Positions 36,063-45,091 of a stretch of DNA of 64,000 nt are shown here, piece by piece; the stretch's first letter is position 1, and each line of letters begins with the position of its first letter. The stretch comes from Deltaproteobacteria bacterium (lineage in GTDB: Bacteria > Myxococcota_A > Polyangia > GCA-2747355). Below the pieces are notes generated by a model, which saw only the letters and a program-made list of their open reading frames with translations, was not told the origin of the DNA and ran no database searches. The stretch spans positions 310,001 through 374,000 of the forward strand of contig JACKDQ010000003.1 in the NCBI GenBank assembly GCA_020633415.1. The letters are read 5' to 3'. Both the position numbers and the translations under genes were made by a program.

Positions 36063-36120
36063 GACCTGCCGAGTGTGCCGCCGTTGCGGTCGCGCTGCAA
36101 GCCGCCTATGCTCGTCAGCG

Positions 36121-38310
36121 ATGGAAAATACTCGTCAGCCACGTCGCGTCCGCTGGGTGTTAGCGCTGGTGCTGCTGCTGACCGGGCTGACTTTCGCGCC
36201 ATCGCTGTCCTCGGGCTTTGTTTGGGACGATGTTGCGCTGATTCAAGAGAATCGCTACATCCGCGACTTTAGCTATCTGGGACGAAATCTTTCGACTTCC
36301 TTTTGGGACGTCGGGCTGATCGATGACGAGACCATCGCCGATCAGATGGCCAACGTCTATTACCGTCCGCTGGTAACGATCAGCTTCATGATCGACCACG
36401 CGCTGTTTGGCGCGGCGCCGTGGGGATACCACCTGACCAATCTACTGTTGCACTTGCTCTCGGTATGGTTGTTCTTGCTCGTCATCAGACGTGTGTTGGC
36501 CTTGGCTGGCGTTGCGCAGCCGACCTGGCCGCTGCTGGTCGGTTCGTTGGTCTTCGCGCTTCATCCAACGCGTGCTGAGTCGGTCTGCTGGGTTTCGGGC
36601 CGCAGCGACGTGATGATGGCGGCGTTCTTTTTTGGCGCGCTGCTCTTGTTTTGGCGGGCGCTGACCGTCGAACGTCGCGCGCTGTTGATCCTTGGGGGGT
36701 GGGGATGTTTCTTGCTCGCTGTTCTCTGCAAAGAGACGGCGATCGCGCTGGTCGTTGTGCTACTTGCACTCGACGTGCTGGTGTTGTCGCGTGGCGATCG
36801 CGCTCAGCGTCGCCGCAATGCGCTGACGGTACATCTGCCGCTGTGGTTGATCACGGCAGTCTTTGTCGCGCTTCGCTTAGCACTGCAGTCTGGGCGCCTC
36901 GAAGGACGTAGCGCGCTCGGGCCGTTTGGCTGGCTGAATCAACTGTTGGCGACGATCAGTCACTACGGGCGGTTGTTGGTCGACCCGTTTCACCCCAACG
37001 CGATGATCGCCCCGTACTTCAACGCCAAACAGCCCTACTGGCCGGGCTTGATCGCCGGACCTTTGGCGATCGTCGCCGTTGTCGGATTGGGATATTTCGC
37101 CTACCGGCGCAAGCAGCCGCTGGTCGTCTGGGCAATGATCGCGTTTGTTGCCGCGCTGGCGCCGGCGTTGAACATCGTGCCGCTGTCGCTGAACATGCTG
37201 GTCGCCGAGCGCTTCCTCTATCTGCCGCTATTTGGTGTGGCCCTGCTCGTCGCGCTCGGGATTGCTGCGTCGCACAAGGCGAGATTTCGTGCACTGATCA
37301 CCGGCGCTAGCCTAACGTTCTGCCTGCTTTGGGGGATCACCAACGTCGTCCGAGCCGCGGATTTCAGCTCGCCAGCGCGTTTTTGGCAGGCCACCCTGGC
37401 TGCCGATCCGACCAATCCCTTGCCGCGGATCGAGGTCGGCAAGTTTTTGGTCAAGCAGGGCAACTATCGCCAAGCCGAGCACAACCTGGTTCAGGGCTTT
37501 CGCCACTATCAGCGCGTTGGCGTCAAACGCTCCTATCTTTTGGAAACATCGCTGATGTTGGTTGATGTGCATTTGTTGCGCACCCTCGACGCTGAGGCTT
37601 GGCTCACGCAGGCCTCGCGCTTCTTGGCCGAGCTAGTGGCGATCGCCGATGGTGAAAGGAACGAGCGCCGGGTGGCGATCGATCTCGGATCGCTCAAGCT
37701 GCGGCTGAATATCGACACGCCGCGCAGTCTGAAAGCCCTGCGCAGCAAACTGCCGTTGATCTTGCCCATGCTCGGCAATACCTACAGTCGCCTCGGCCAG
37801 GGGCGCAAAGCGGTGGCGGCGCTGCGCCGCGCGCTCAAGCACTCGGATCGTACCGAGACCCGATTCAATCTGGCGATCGCTCTGGCAAGAGAGGGCGAGG
37901 TTGGCGCAGCTCGCCAGGTGCTGCGCGACGTGCGACCGACGACGGAGAGTCTCCAAGAAGCCGATCGAATTCGCGGCGTGTTGGCGCGCGTTGCCCCGCG
38001 GGCAGCGCTGCTCGCGCGCCCGCAGGTCGACCCAGCGGTGGCTGCGCGGGCGCGTGGCGAGATCCAGGTGATGCTCAATACCCCGGGCCGAGCGGCTGCA
38101 GCGTTTGCCGAACTGGTCGCCCTGCGGCCAGATGATCGTCAGGCGCACCTGCTGTTGGCGATGTCTTGGGCCGGCGCCGGCCGTCTCGACAAAGCGATCG
38201 GGGTGATCGACCAGGCGCGCGCGGCGTTCGGTGATGATGGCGGGCTGGCGGCGCTGGAGCAGCGTGTGCGCGCGGCCTACCAGCGAGCGCTAGCCAAAGC
38301 GCAACGCTAG
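36121..38310 (+). CDS. Large membrane protein with C-terminal TPRs (TMTC-like)
   Basis: A 729-aa protein; ATG 36121 (MENTRQPRRVRW) chosen over an upstream frame opening that overlaps pilR on the other strand. About eleven TM segments (residues 12-430), with SGFVWDDVALIQENRYIRD in the first loop, WGYHLTNLLLHLL and HPTRAESVCWVSGRSDVMMAAFF. The last 300 residues are TPR-like (ARFWQATLAADPTNPLPR, GRKAVAALRRALKHSDR). Similar to TMTC/GT-C glycosyltransferases and to the protein at 17232. Probable role: transfer of a sugar onto exported proteins or glycans. Divergent from pilR with 58 bp. Confidence 0.82.
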   Translation: MENTRQPRRVRWVLALVLLLTGLTFAPSLSSGFVWDDVALIQENRYIRDFSYLGRNLSTSFWDVGLIDDETIADQMANVYYRPLVTISFMIDHALFGAAPWGYHLTNLLLHLLSVWLFLLVIRRVLALAGVAQPTWPLLVGSLVFALHPTRAESVCWVSGRSDVMMAAFFFGALLLFWRALTVERRALLILGGWGCFLLAVLCKETAIALVVVLLALDVLVLSRGDRAQRRRNALTVHLPLWLITAVFVALRLALQSGRLEGRSALGPFGWLNQLLATISHYGRLLVDPFHPNAMIAPYFNAKQPYWPGLIAGPLAIVAVVGLGYFAYRRKQPLVVWAMIAFVAALAPALNIVPLSLNMLVAERFLYLPLFGVALLVALGIAASHKARFRALITGASLTFCLLWGITNVVRAADFSSPARFWQATLAADPTNPLPRIEVGKFLVKQGNYRQAEHNLVQGFRHYQRVGVKRSYLLETSLMLVDVHLLRTLDAEAWLTQASRFLAELVAIADGERNERRVAIDLGSLKLRLNIDTPRSLKALRSKLPLILPMLGNTYSRLGQGRKAVAALRRALKHSDRTETRFNLAIALAREGEVGAARQVLRDVRPTTESLQEADRIRGVLARVAPRAALLARPQVDPAVAARARGEIQVMLNTPGRAAAAFAELVALRPDDRQAHLLLAMSWAGAGRLDKAIGVIDQARAAFGDDGGLAALEQRVRAAYQRALAKAQR

Positions 38311-39026
38311 TGCCGTTTGCGGGCGACGACTACCATGAAGCCGCCGTACTGCCGCAATAGCGGTGCGTCGCGGGCGATCCGTTCCGCGGCGGCGAACATG
38401 TCACGCAGTACGGGGACCTTGTGAATGCTCGCTACCGGGGTGAACACACGTACGCCATGCACGGCGACGAACTCCACGCTTGGTGGCAGGTATCGCTTGA
38501 CGTCGTCGAGCGCGTCGTAGCGGGTGAAAACGTCGTCGTCGGTGTATGTTGAACCGATCGACGTTGGTGCTTTGAGCCGTTTGATCGCCGTCCGCAGGCT
38601 ATGCCGATTGTAAAACTCGAGGACGAGGTGTCCCCCTGGACGCGTAACTCTCGCCAACTCAGCGAGCGCACGCTCGATAGGTGGCACGTGAGCGAGTACC
38701 TTAAAACTGACGACACCGTCGAAGTGCTCGTCGGGGAAAGGGAGGGCGTCAACGCTGCCTTGCGCGACCGACAATCCCCGGCGTGCCGCCCAGCGCAACA
38801 TCCCGCTCGAGAGGTCCAAGCCGACGGCTTGTTTGGCCCCAACGGCGAGCCTGCGCAGGATCAGGCCAGAACCACAACCCGCTTCGAGGATTCTGCCATG
38901 GCAATAACGCCGCGCCAGATCGACCTCCAGATCATCGATCAGCGTATGGTAACCCTCGTGGCGGTGCCTTTCGTAGTTCTCGGAAAATTCGTCGTAGTAG
39001 CTACGGGATAACGTTTGGTCGCTCAT
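38307..39026 (-). CDS. Class I SAM-dependent methyltransferase
   Basis: A 239-aa methyltransferase (UbiE/methyltransf_11 type). Motif I ILEAGCGSGLILRRL, then AVGLDLSSGML, VAQGSVDALPFPDEHFDGVVSFKVL and RVTRPGGHLVLEFYN. It begins with ATGA overlapping the end of the GT4 gene, so the pair is co-translated; a sugar, lipid or quinone substrate is possible. The last 4 bases overlap the stop of the convergent TPR gene. Confidence 0.9.
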   Translation of the reverse strand: MSDQTLSRSYYDEFSENYERHRHEGYHTLIDDLEVDLARRYCHGRILEAGCGSGLILRRLAVGAKQAVGLDLSSGMLRWAARRGLSVAQGSVDALPFPDEHFDGVVSFKVLAHVPPIERALAELARVTRPGGHLVLEFYNRHSLRTAIKRLKAPTSIGSTYTDDDVFTRYDALDDVKRYLPPSVEFVAVHGVRVFTPVASIHKVPVLRDMFAAAERIARDAPLLRQYGGFMVVVARKRH

Positions 39027-40147
39027 CGGAGCATCTCCGCATACAGATCTTCGTACCGCCGAACCATGTTGCGCACGTCGAAGTGATCGCGGGCGACCCG
39101 GCGAGCGTTGTCACTCAACTGACCGTGCAAGGACTTGTTGTTTAATAGCTTGCTCAGCGCGTCGGCTAGCGCTGTTGGATCGACGGCGGGAATCGCCATG
39201 CCGATTTCGCCGCGCATGATCTCGACCAGCGGTGGTTGATCGCCGACAATGATCGGCACGCCCATCGCCAACGCTTCGATCAACACCATCGGCAGGTCCA
39301 TCTTGGCGAACAGCGATTCGGCTGGGAGTATGCAAGCATCGGCGGCACCGAGCACATCGAGAATGTCGTCGAGTTGGTTGTAAAGCCGCACCGATCCCAT
39401 GATCCCAGCCTGACTGAGCATCCGGCGAATCCGGTCCTCTTCGAGGCGCGAGGCTTGTTGTTTGACCCGACAGGCGAAGACAAACACCGTTTTGGGGCGG
39501 CGCAATTTGATTGCGGCCTCGGCGACGGTCTGCGCCGCACGAGAAAACTGATAATCGCCGGGAAAAACGACGAGGTCAGCGTCGAGCGCGACGTTGTGCC
39601 GGCGTCGGGTAGCAGCGCGTGTTTCGGCGTCGGGGCGCGCAGGCAGGGCGATGCCGGGGGGGATCACGTGCAGCCGCTCAGCCGGGAACCCCGCGTCGGC
39701 AAAACAACGCGCCGTGTGCTCGCTGAGCACGATCACGCGGTCGGCGAACAGCAGCCGTCGCGTGCTGGCGAACGATGCTGGAATCGAACAAACCGTTTGC
39801 ACGGTGCGACGTGCCCGTAGCTTGCTGGCCAGCGCTCCCGCCCAAGACGACTTTGGGTTGGGGGCAAAAAAGAAGTGGGTGATCGAGGTATCGTCGCCGC
39901 GCAGCAGCCGCGCTAGCACTTTGAGGTTCTGGCGCAAAGTGGGCGTGTGCGATCCCCGCTGTTGGTAGATCTGCTCGCAGCTCACCTGTCGACCGACGAG
40001 CTGATAGTCGGCGGTCGTTAGCACGCGATAGGAAAACCGATCGCCGTGCATCGCCAGATCGCGTACGAGGTTCTTACTGCTGTCGTTCCAAGGTGGCGCA
40101 ACAGGCTTGGAAACCGTTAATATTTTGCCCAGAACGTCCGAATTCAT
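39023..40147 (-). CDS. GT4-family glycosyltransferase
   Basis: A 374-aa GT-B glycosyltransferase. The C-terminal nucleotide-sugar domain has LPMVLIEALAMGVPIIVGD, the EX7E motif, and HVIPPGIALP before it. The N-terminal lacks a clear signal or TM, so it acts on the cytoplasmic face of the membrane. It forms a two-gene operon with the methyltransferase. Acceptor unknown; the neighbours do not form a full polysaccharide cluster. Confidence 0.88.
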   Translation of the reverse strand: MNSDVLGKILTVSKPVAPPWNDSSKNLVRDLAMHGDRFSYRVLTTADYQLVGRQVSCEQIYQQRGSHTPTLRQNLKVLARLLRGDDTSITHFFFAPNPKSSWAGALASKLRARRTVQTVCSIPASFASTRRLLFADRVIVLSEHTARCFADAGFPAERLHVIPPGIALPARPDAETRAATRRRHNVALDADLVVFPGDYQFSRAAQTVAEAAIKLRRPKTVFVFACRVKQQASRLEEDRIRRMLSQAGIMGSVRLYNQLDDILDVLGAADACILPAESLFAKMDLPMVLIEALAMGVPIIVGDQPPLVEIMRGEIGMAIPAVDPTALADALSKLLNNKSLHGQLSDNARRVARDHFDVRNMVRRYEDLYAEMLR

Positions 40148-40432
40148 GATGTTTGGCTTGCGCTAACCGACGCAGGCAGCGCGGCACTTTAGCCGAAACC
40201 CTCTGTTGGGTCCAACCGGCCGTGTGCTGGCGCGTTGAGATTGCCGAGGGGGCCGCCAGATGCCGTGATTGTCGAGGAATTCCTTGACGCTGCGAGTGGG
40301 GTCGTGATACCTCATATAGTCAGAAACCCTATCAGTTCGAAAGCTTGCCGGGGCCCGTTGGGCACCCCGACAGCAGATGCAGTCGGCAGCTAACAGTCGG
40401 GACTGGTAGTCCAGGGACGGAGGCCATCACCG
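40148..40432. other. Divergent intergenic region
   Basis: 285 bp between the glycosyltransferase and response-regulator genes. A possible forward promoter is TTGACG (near 40282) with ATACCT 17 bp on. A GC-rich hairpin (CGGGGCCC...GGGCACCCCG) is near 40350. The RR gene has GGAGG ten bases before its ATG. No ORF is supported. Confidence 0.4.
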
Positions 40433-41809
40433 ATGTCGAAGAGAATCCTGCTCGTCGAAGACAGCAAGACGATGCAGAAGATCGTCGAGCTCACCTTTGC
40501 CGCCGAGGACTTTGAGGTGTCTGCGGTGTCGAGCGTCGACGAGGCGATCAAACAGGTGACCGCGCTTTCACCGGATGTGGTGCTGGCCGATCTATCGCTG
40601 AGTGGGCGCACGGGCTACGACTTCTGCGCGGAACTCAAAGGCAAAGGCAGTAACGTGCCGGTGTTGTTGTTGCACGGTACTTCAGCGCCCTACGATCCAG
40701 CCAAAGCGAGTTCCGTTAAGGCTGACGGAGAGCTGGCCAAGCCCTTCGAGACGCAAGCCCTGATCGACCGTGTTGAATCGCTGCTGCAGGGCAAGACGCA
40801 AGTTGCACCGATGCCGCAGATGCCGGCCGCTGTGCCCACCGAAGCGCCCGCGGCACCCGCTCCGATGGCGGCCCCCGTGCCGCTGACGCCCGCACCGTCG
40901 ATAAAGGCACCGCCAGCGCGCGAGCCGGCGGCGCCGATCGCGGCGTCGCCGCGACCCGTCGAGCCTGCTCCGACCTTTGTCGCGCCCCCGCCGGTTGCGG
41001 TGACGAAGCCTCCAACGCCGATCGAAACCGCCGTGCCCGAGCCGTTGATGACGCTACCGGATGCGCCGGCTGTGTCGCACGCGATCGACGAACGCCCGTC
41101 CAGCCCCGGCACAGATGAGTTCGGTGTGGCGCGCCACGATACCCAGCCGGGACCGGGCTTCGCGCCGTCGGCAACACGTCCAGCTGCTCCGCCGGCCAAG
41201 GCGCCGGCTCGTGCTCCGGCAACGCTCGATGCGCTCCGTGAGACCGTGCGGACGCCGACCGCGGATCTGATGCAGCCACGTGCGACGCCCGCGCCGACGC
41301 CTGCGGCGTCGAGACCGGAGCCCGTGCTGCCCAGCCGCACCGGGGAAAGCTTCATCACGATCGAGGCTGAGCCGCCACCACTGACGGTCTCCGAGCCGTT
41401 GCCATCGTTTGAGTTGCCGATTTCGATCGAGCCTGCGTCGAGTCAGCGTCGACCTGCGGCCACGCTGCTCGGCGTTACCGGCGAAGGTAGCCCTCACCTG
41501 CCGCCACCGCCACCGGGGATGCCGTTGCCCGGTGGGCCTTCCGCGATGACCTCGGCCGTGATCAGCGGCTCCGACGAGGAGACCGCACCGGTCGCGCTTG
41601 GCAGGCCCGGCGGGGCCGACATGCAGGCGGAGCTTCAACGATTGCGTCAGCGGGTTGAAGCGCTCGAAGAAAAGCTGGCCCAGCTTTCCAGCCCGCTATC
41701 CGGTGCAGGTCAGGAGGCGGTTGAGCGCGTTGCCTGGGAGGTCGTTCCCCAATTAGCCGAGGTAATGATCGCAGAGAATCTCGATCGCTTGGCTGAAAAG
41801 CGCCGCTAA
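40433..41809 (+). CDS. Response regulator with long Pro/Ala-rich linker and coiled-coil C-terminus
   Basis: A 458-aa protein. Residues 1-120 are a receiver domain (phospho-acceptor D53 in VVLADLSLSG, Lys103 in LAKPF; the usual Thr/Ser position is T83). A very long Pro/Ala linker (about 125-375) follows, then a coiled coil (AELQRLRQRVEALEEKLAQL) and the motif AVERVAWEVVPQLAEVMIAENLDRL, shared with gliding/chemosensory regulators of deltaproteobacteria. Probably a cytoplasmic adaptor that recruits partners through its tail. GGAGG upstream. Kinase partner unknown. Confidence 0.85.
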   Translation: MSKRILLVEDSKTMQKIVELTFAAEDFEVSAVSSVDEAIKQVTALSPDVVLADLSLSGRTGYDFCAELKGKGSNVPVLLLHGTSAPYDPAKASSVKADGELAKPFETQALIDRVESLLQGKTQVAPMPQMPAAVPTEAPAAPAPMAAPVPLTPAPSIKAPPAREPAAPIAASPRPVEPAPTFVAPPPVAVTKPPTPIETAVPEPLMTLPDAPAVSHAIDERPSSPGTDEFGVARHDTQPGPGFAPSATRPAAPPAKAPARAPATLDALRETVRTPTADLMQPRATPAPTPAASRPEPVLPSRTGESFITIEAEPPPLTVSEPLPSFELPISIEPASSQRRPAATLLGVTGEGSPHLPPPPPGMPLPGGPSAMTSAVISGSDEETAPVALGRPGGADMQAELQRLRQRVEALEEKLAQLSSPLSGAGQEAVERVAWEVVPQLAEVMIAENLDRLAEKRR

Positions 41810-41839
41810 GCGCCGCTTGCGCGGCGACAGGTGGGTCCG

Positions 41840-42412
41840 ATGGAAGATCTCGAGCTTTTCCCCGAGCGCGTGGGGATCTGTATCGTCGATAGCCAAGAGA
41901 AGTTGGCCGAGACGATGCCAGAGAAGGTCCTCAAGGGCACGCTGCGCAACTGTCTGAACTTGATCGAGGCTGCCCGCGTGCTCGATTTGCCGGCGGTGGT
42001 CAGCGAGCAAACGCCGCAAGCATTGGGGAGTACACTGCCGGTCGTTGCCGAAGCCGTCTTGCGACTGCCGCGTGAGCGGGTGTTCTTTTTCGAAAAGAGC
42101 CAGTTTAGCTGCGGAAACCTCGGCCCCTTTGAATCATGGCTCAAGCGCTGCGGTAGGACGCAGTGGCTGATCGCGGGGATGGAGACCCATGTCTCGGTCT
42201 ATCAGACCGTGCGCAGTTTGCTCGCCGGAGGTCACAGCGTTCATGTGCCGCGCGATGCGGTGATTTCGCGAACGATGGCCAATTGGGAGATCGGCCTGCG
42301 TTTGATCGAGCGCAGCGGCGGTGTGGTTAGCAGCACTGAGACGGCGATCTTTGATCTGCTGAAAAGCTCGGGCAGCGAGTCGTTCTCGATCCTCTCACGT
42401 CTGATCAAGTGA
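41840..42412 (+). CDS. Isochorismatase-fold protein with Ser in place of catalytic Cys
   Basis: A 190-aa protein of the isochorismatase/YcaC-like hydrolase family (ATG 41840 preferred for its AGGTGG; GTG at 41831 is possible). Asp17 (IVDSQE) and Lys86 (FEKSQFS) of the usual Asp-Lys-Cys triad are present, but the Cys of GMETHVCV is a Ser (GMETHVSVYQT, S119). It may have altered or no hydrolase activity. It follows the response regulator by 30 bp. Three iteron-like copies begin inside its last codons. Confidence 0.88.
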   Translation: MEDLELFPERVGICIVDSQEKLAETMPEKVLKGTLRNCLNLIEAARVLDLPAVVSEQTPQALGSTLPVVAEAVLRLPRERVFFFEKSQFSCGNLGPFESWLKRCGRTQWLIAGMETHVSVYQTVRSLLAGGHSVHVPRDAVISRTMANWEIGLRLIERSGGVVSSTETAIFDLLKSSGSESFSILSRLIK

Positions 42413-42439
42413 TCGTCTGATCACTCAGTCGTCTGATCA
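42398..42439. repeat. Three 10-bp direct repeats at exact 16-bp spacing
   Basis: CGTCTGATCA occurs at 42398-42407, 42414-42423 and 42430-42439, each beginning 16 bp after the last. Each contains the palindrome TGATCA. AGTGATC and GATCACT can also pair as a hairpin (42408-42425). It straddles the stop of the isochorismatase-like gene, between convergent genes. Confidence 0.85.
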
Positions 42440-42468
42440 CGCTGGCTCTGGGAAACACAACAACTGCG

Positions 42469-43812
42469 TTAGCGCTCGATTTTCGGCTTCGAAAGGTCTC
42501 GTGCCCGCGTCGCGTTGGCGATCGAATCATCGTCGAACAGTGCCATGTCGGTCAGATCAGGCAGGGAGGCCTCGAACCGCTCGCCGGCGAGTTCGGCGGT
42601 TGTGCGGCGCAGGCGCTGCGCCAAAACTTCGACAAAGCTCCACAGCAGTTTGACCGACAGCTGCGACTCATTGCGCATGATGTCGTAGAAGTCACGTCGC
42701 CGAACGACAAGCACTCGGGTGCGACCGATTGCGCTGGCGCTGGCACTGCGCGGCGAGGTGTCGACCAGCGCCATCTCGCCAAGGTGGTCGCCTGGTCCGA
42801 GCGTGGTGATGAAGGCGTCACCCTTGTGCAAGCGCACCTCGCCCTGCAGGATGATGAACAGCTCGGTCGCGGCCTCACCCTCGGTGATGATCTTGTCACC
42901 GTCGTTGAAATCGCGCACTTCGGTGATGTTCAGCACGCGGACGATCTCTTTGTAGCTCAGATAGCGGAAGAGCTGCATCCGCATCAAGGTTTCCAGCTTG
43001 AGCGTGACCTCTTTGGCGCGGTGGTCGGCTTCCTCGGTGGCCTCAACCATCACCACCAGCGAAGTGATGTTGTCGTGACCTCCGCCCTCGTTGGCAAAAT
43101 CGACCATCTCTTTGACGGCGGTTTCAGCGTCGTCTTTTTGTAGCAGCGCGCTGAGCGCGTCCTGTTGCGCGTCGAAGTAGTGGTGCAGCCCGTCCGAGCA
43201 GAGCAAGAACCGATCGCCCGGCAGTACGTCGAAATCGAGGGTGTCCACTTCGACCGATTCGTAAACGCCCACGGCGCGCGTCACGGCGTTCTTATAGTCG
43301 CGATAGGGGGAGCTCTCGACCTCGTCGGCTTTGAGCTTGCCTCGGCGAATCAGTTCGTTGATCAGCGAGTGGTCCTCGGAGAGCTGGTGAACCTGACCGT
43401 GGCGCATCAAATAGACCCGGCTGTCGCCGACGTGGGCGATAAAGCCGCGCTCTCCGGCGATCATCAGCAGGGAGCAGGTCGTACCCATGCCGCGTTTTTG
43501 GGGGTCGTCTTGGGCGCGGTTGTAGATCGCTTGGCAGGCCGATTGAACAGCGTGCTCAAGCAGTTGCAGTACGTCGTCACGGTTGGCGCCAGACGCGCTC
43601 TTCTTGGCGAAGTTTGCGAGCAGCTCTTGCTGCGATTCGACCGCCTTGTGCACGCGTCGCACACACAAGGCAGAAGCCTCCTCGCCGGCCGCGTGACCAC
43701 CCATCCCATCGGCGACGATGAAAAGCTTAAGGCTCTTATCGACGAGAAAATTGTCTTCGTTGTGATCGCGCTGTCGACCAACATCCGTTCGCGCGGAAAA
43801 TGCTAGCCGCAA
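42469..43812 (-). CDS. PP2C phosphatase fused to a cyclic-nucleotide-binding domain
   Basis: A 447-aa protein; TTG at 43812 chosen because GGGAGG lies six bases before it and the product starts MRLAFSARTDVGRQRDHNED like other bacterial PP2Cs (a GTG 24 bases upstream is the alternative). PP2C core residues 1-240: NEDNFL, VADGMGGHAAGE, HVGDSRVYLMR, LCSDGLHHYF, GGHDNITSLVV. A linker helix leads to a cNMP-binding domain (about 290-410) with phosphate-binding cassette GEMALVDTSPRSAS including the Arg. The fusion suggests phosphatase activity gated by cAMP or cGMP. Cytoplasmic. Confidence 0.92.
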   Translation of the reverse strand: MRLAFSARTDVGRQRDHNEDNFLVDKSLKLFIVADGMGGHAAGEEASALCVRRVHKAVESQQELLANFAKKSASGANRDDVLQLLEHAVQSACQAIYNRAQDDPQKRGMGTTCSLLMIAGERGFIAHVGDSRVYLMRHGQVHQLSEDHSLINELIRRGKLKADEVESSPYRDYKNAVTRAVGVYESVEVDTLDFDVLPGDRFLLCSDGLHHYFDAQQDALSALLQKDDAETAVKEMVDFANEGGGHDNITSLVVMVEATEEADHRAKEVTLKLETLMRMQLFRYLSYKEIVRVLNITEVRDFNDGDKIITEGEAATELFIILQGEVRLHKGDAFITTLGPGDHLGEMALVDTSPRSASASAIGRTRVLVVRRRDFYDIMRNESQLSVKLLWSFVEVLAQRLRRTTAELAGERFEASLPDLTDMALFDDDSIANATRARDLSKPKIER

Positions 43813-43939
43813 CGATTGCCTCCCCGCCGGTGACACCCAGGTTAACCGATGGTACGGCGCTGAAACAAGCAGCGAACGGCGACGGCTCGGTCTGTGGTGA
43901 GCCGCAAGCCGTGCTCAAGTCGTCGAAAAGTAATCAGAG

Positions 43940-44584
43940 TTACGCTTCGCCTGGTGGGCGTAGATCGGCGATCACGTCGGCCAGCGATGCCGCCCAGTTG
44001 ATGGCCAGCACGCGGGTACGCTGGAGATCGCTCTCAAAGCGGACCACACTAATGGCGCCCGGGCTGATGCGCAGCCGATGGTACTTGCCGACGGGGATAC
44101 CCAGATAGTGGGCGAGGGCGATGCGCAGGGGACCGGCGTGGGAGACGACCACGATGCCGACCGCTGCCGGGTTATCGATCAACGCCTGTTGAATTGATCC
44201 GACTACCCGAGAGCGCACGTCTTGGAGCTTTTCGCCTCCCGGAAACACTTCGGCCTCGCTGGTGACGAATGAGCGAAAGTCTTGATTAGCCCAAAGGTCG
44301 GCGACGCGATGTCCTTGCCAAGGGCCCGCATCGATGTCGGTTAGCCTTGGGTCGCGCGCGATCTGGATATTGTAGTGCTTCGCAAATGCGGTTGCGGTCT
44401 GAGTTGCCCGGGCTAGCGGGCTACTGACGATCTCATTGACCTCGGCGTTGCCGAGCGTGCGTACCGCGTTCTTGGCCTGCACGCGGCCGGCGTCGGTCAA
44501 GCCGAGATCCTGGCGCCCCAACAGCTTTCCTTCACTGCGCCAGGCCGTTTCACCGTTGCGGACCAAGTAGACGTTCGTCGCCAC
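43940..44584 (-). CDS. Histidine-phosphatase-fold protein lacking the catalytic His
   Basis: A 214-aa protein of the phosphoglycerate-mutase-like histidine phosphatase branch (GTG 44584, GAGGG just upstream). The catalytic RHG tripeptide reads RNG (residues 9-11 of MATNVYLVRNGETAW), removing the phospho-accepting His. GLTDAGRVQAK, SSPLARATQTA and the second His (VVSHAGPLRIAL) are kept; the usual Glu is Asp (TDIDAGPWQG). It is therefore probably inactive as a phosphatase or has another role, such as binding phosphometabolites. Single-gene unit upstream of the PP2C-cNMP gene on the same strand. Confidence 0.88.
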   Translation of the reverse strand: MATNVYLVRNGETAWRSEGKLLGRQDLGLTDAGRVQAKNAVRTLGNAEVNEIVSSPLARATQTATAFAKHYNIQIARDPRLTDIDAGPWQGHRVADLWANQDFRSFVTSEAEVFPGGEKLQDVRSRVVGSIQQALIDNPAAVGIVVVSHAGPLRIALAHYLGIPVGKYHRLRISPGAISVVRFESDLQRTRVLAINWAASLADVIADLRPPGEA

Positions 44585-44682
44585 ACTACCCTCGGAAAGC
44601 AAAAATCTAGAACGCGCATTGGTCGGCGTCAATCTCGCCCGTCGCGAATATCGAGCGTCGCAGCGATTCGCTATGGCCCATC

Positions 44683-44711
44683 TTGACAGCTGCAGCCGGG
44701 TGAGCTAAGGA
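44683..44711 (+). promoter_or_regulatory. Sigma-70 promoter of the tRNA-Gln/tRNA-Glu pair
   Basis: TTGACA (44683-44688), 17-bp spacer, TAAGGA (44706-44711); start expected near 44718, 13 bases before tRNA-Gln. The -10 is weak but the spacing and -35 are ideal. Confidence 0.7.
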
Positions 44712-44730
44712 ACCGTCCAGGAAGTTGTTT

Positions 44731-44801
44731 TCCGAGATCGTCTAACGGCAGGACGCAGGATTCTGGTTCCTGCTATCTAGGTTCGAATCCTAGTCTCGGA
44801 A
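44731..44801 (+). tRNA. tRNA-Gln (CUG)
   Basis: 71 nt. Acceptor TCCGAGA/TCTCGGA pairs fully with the U1-A72 pair typical of tRNA-Gln; anticodon stem CAGGA/TCCTG, loop TTCTGGT gives CUG; T-arm CTAGGTTCGAATCCTAG. CCA not encoded. Confidence 0.95.
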
Positions 44802-44820
44802 GAGAGCGCTCGGCGCTCAT

Positions 44821-44892
<72 letters not shown>

Positions 44893-45091
44893 TTCTGCTA
44901 AACAAGTTGGTCAGCCTACGGGCCTTGGTCACCGACGGCGGCGGCGCTAGCCGCGCCTCGCCGTGGGCGCTAGCCGCCCAATTGACGCGGCCGCAGGTGC
45001 GTCGCTAAGCTGGCCGGAACACGCCGAGATGGACTCTGACACGTTGACATGCCGCGGTTTGAGCGCAGACAGCACCAGCAGACTGCGGTCA

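Noticed and set aside
42398..42439. CRISPR array
   Set aside because: Only three 10-bp units with 6-bp spacers; far too short, and no cas gene.
44893..45091. Promoter TTGACA at 45044 for the Cys-rich lipoprotein
   Set aside because: The -35 is perfect but there is no acceptable -10 at 16-18 bp, so it is left unlisted as a feature.
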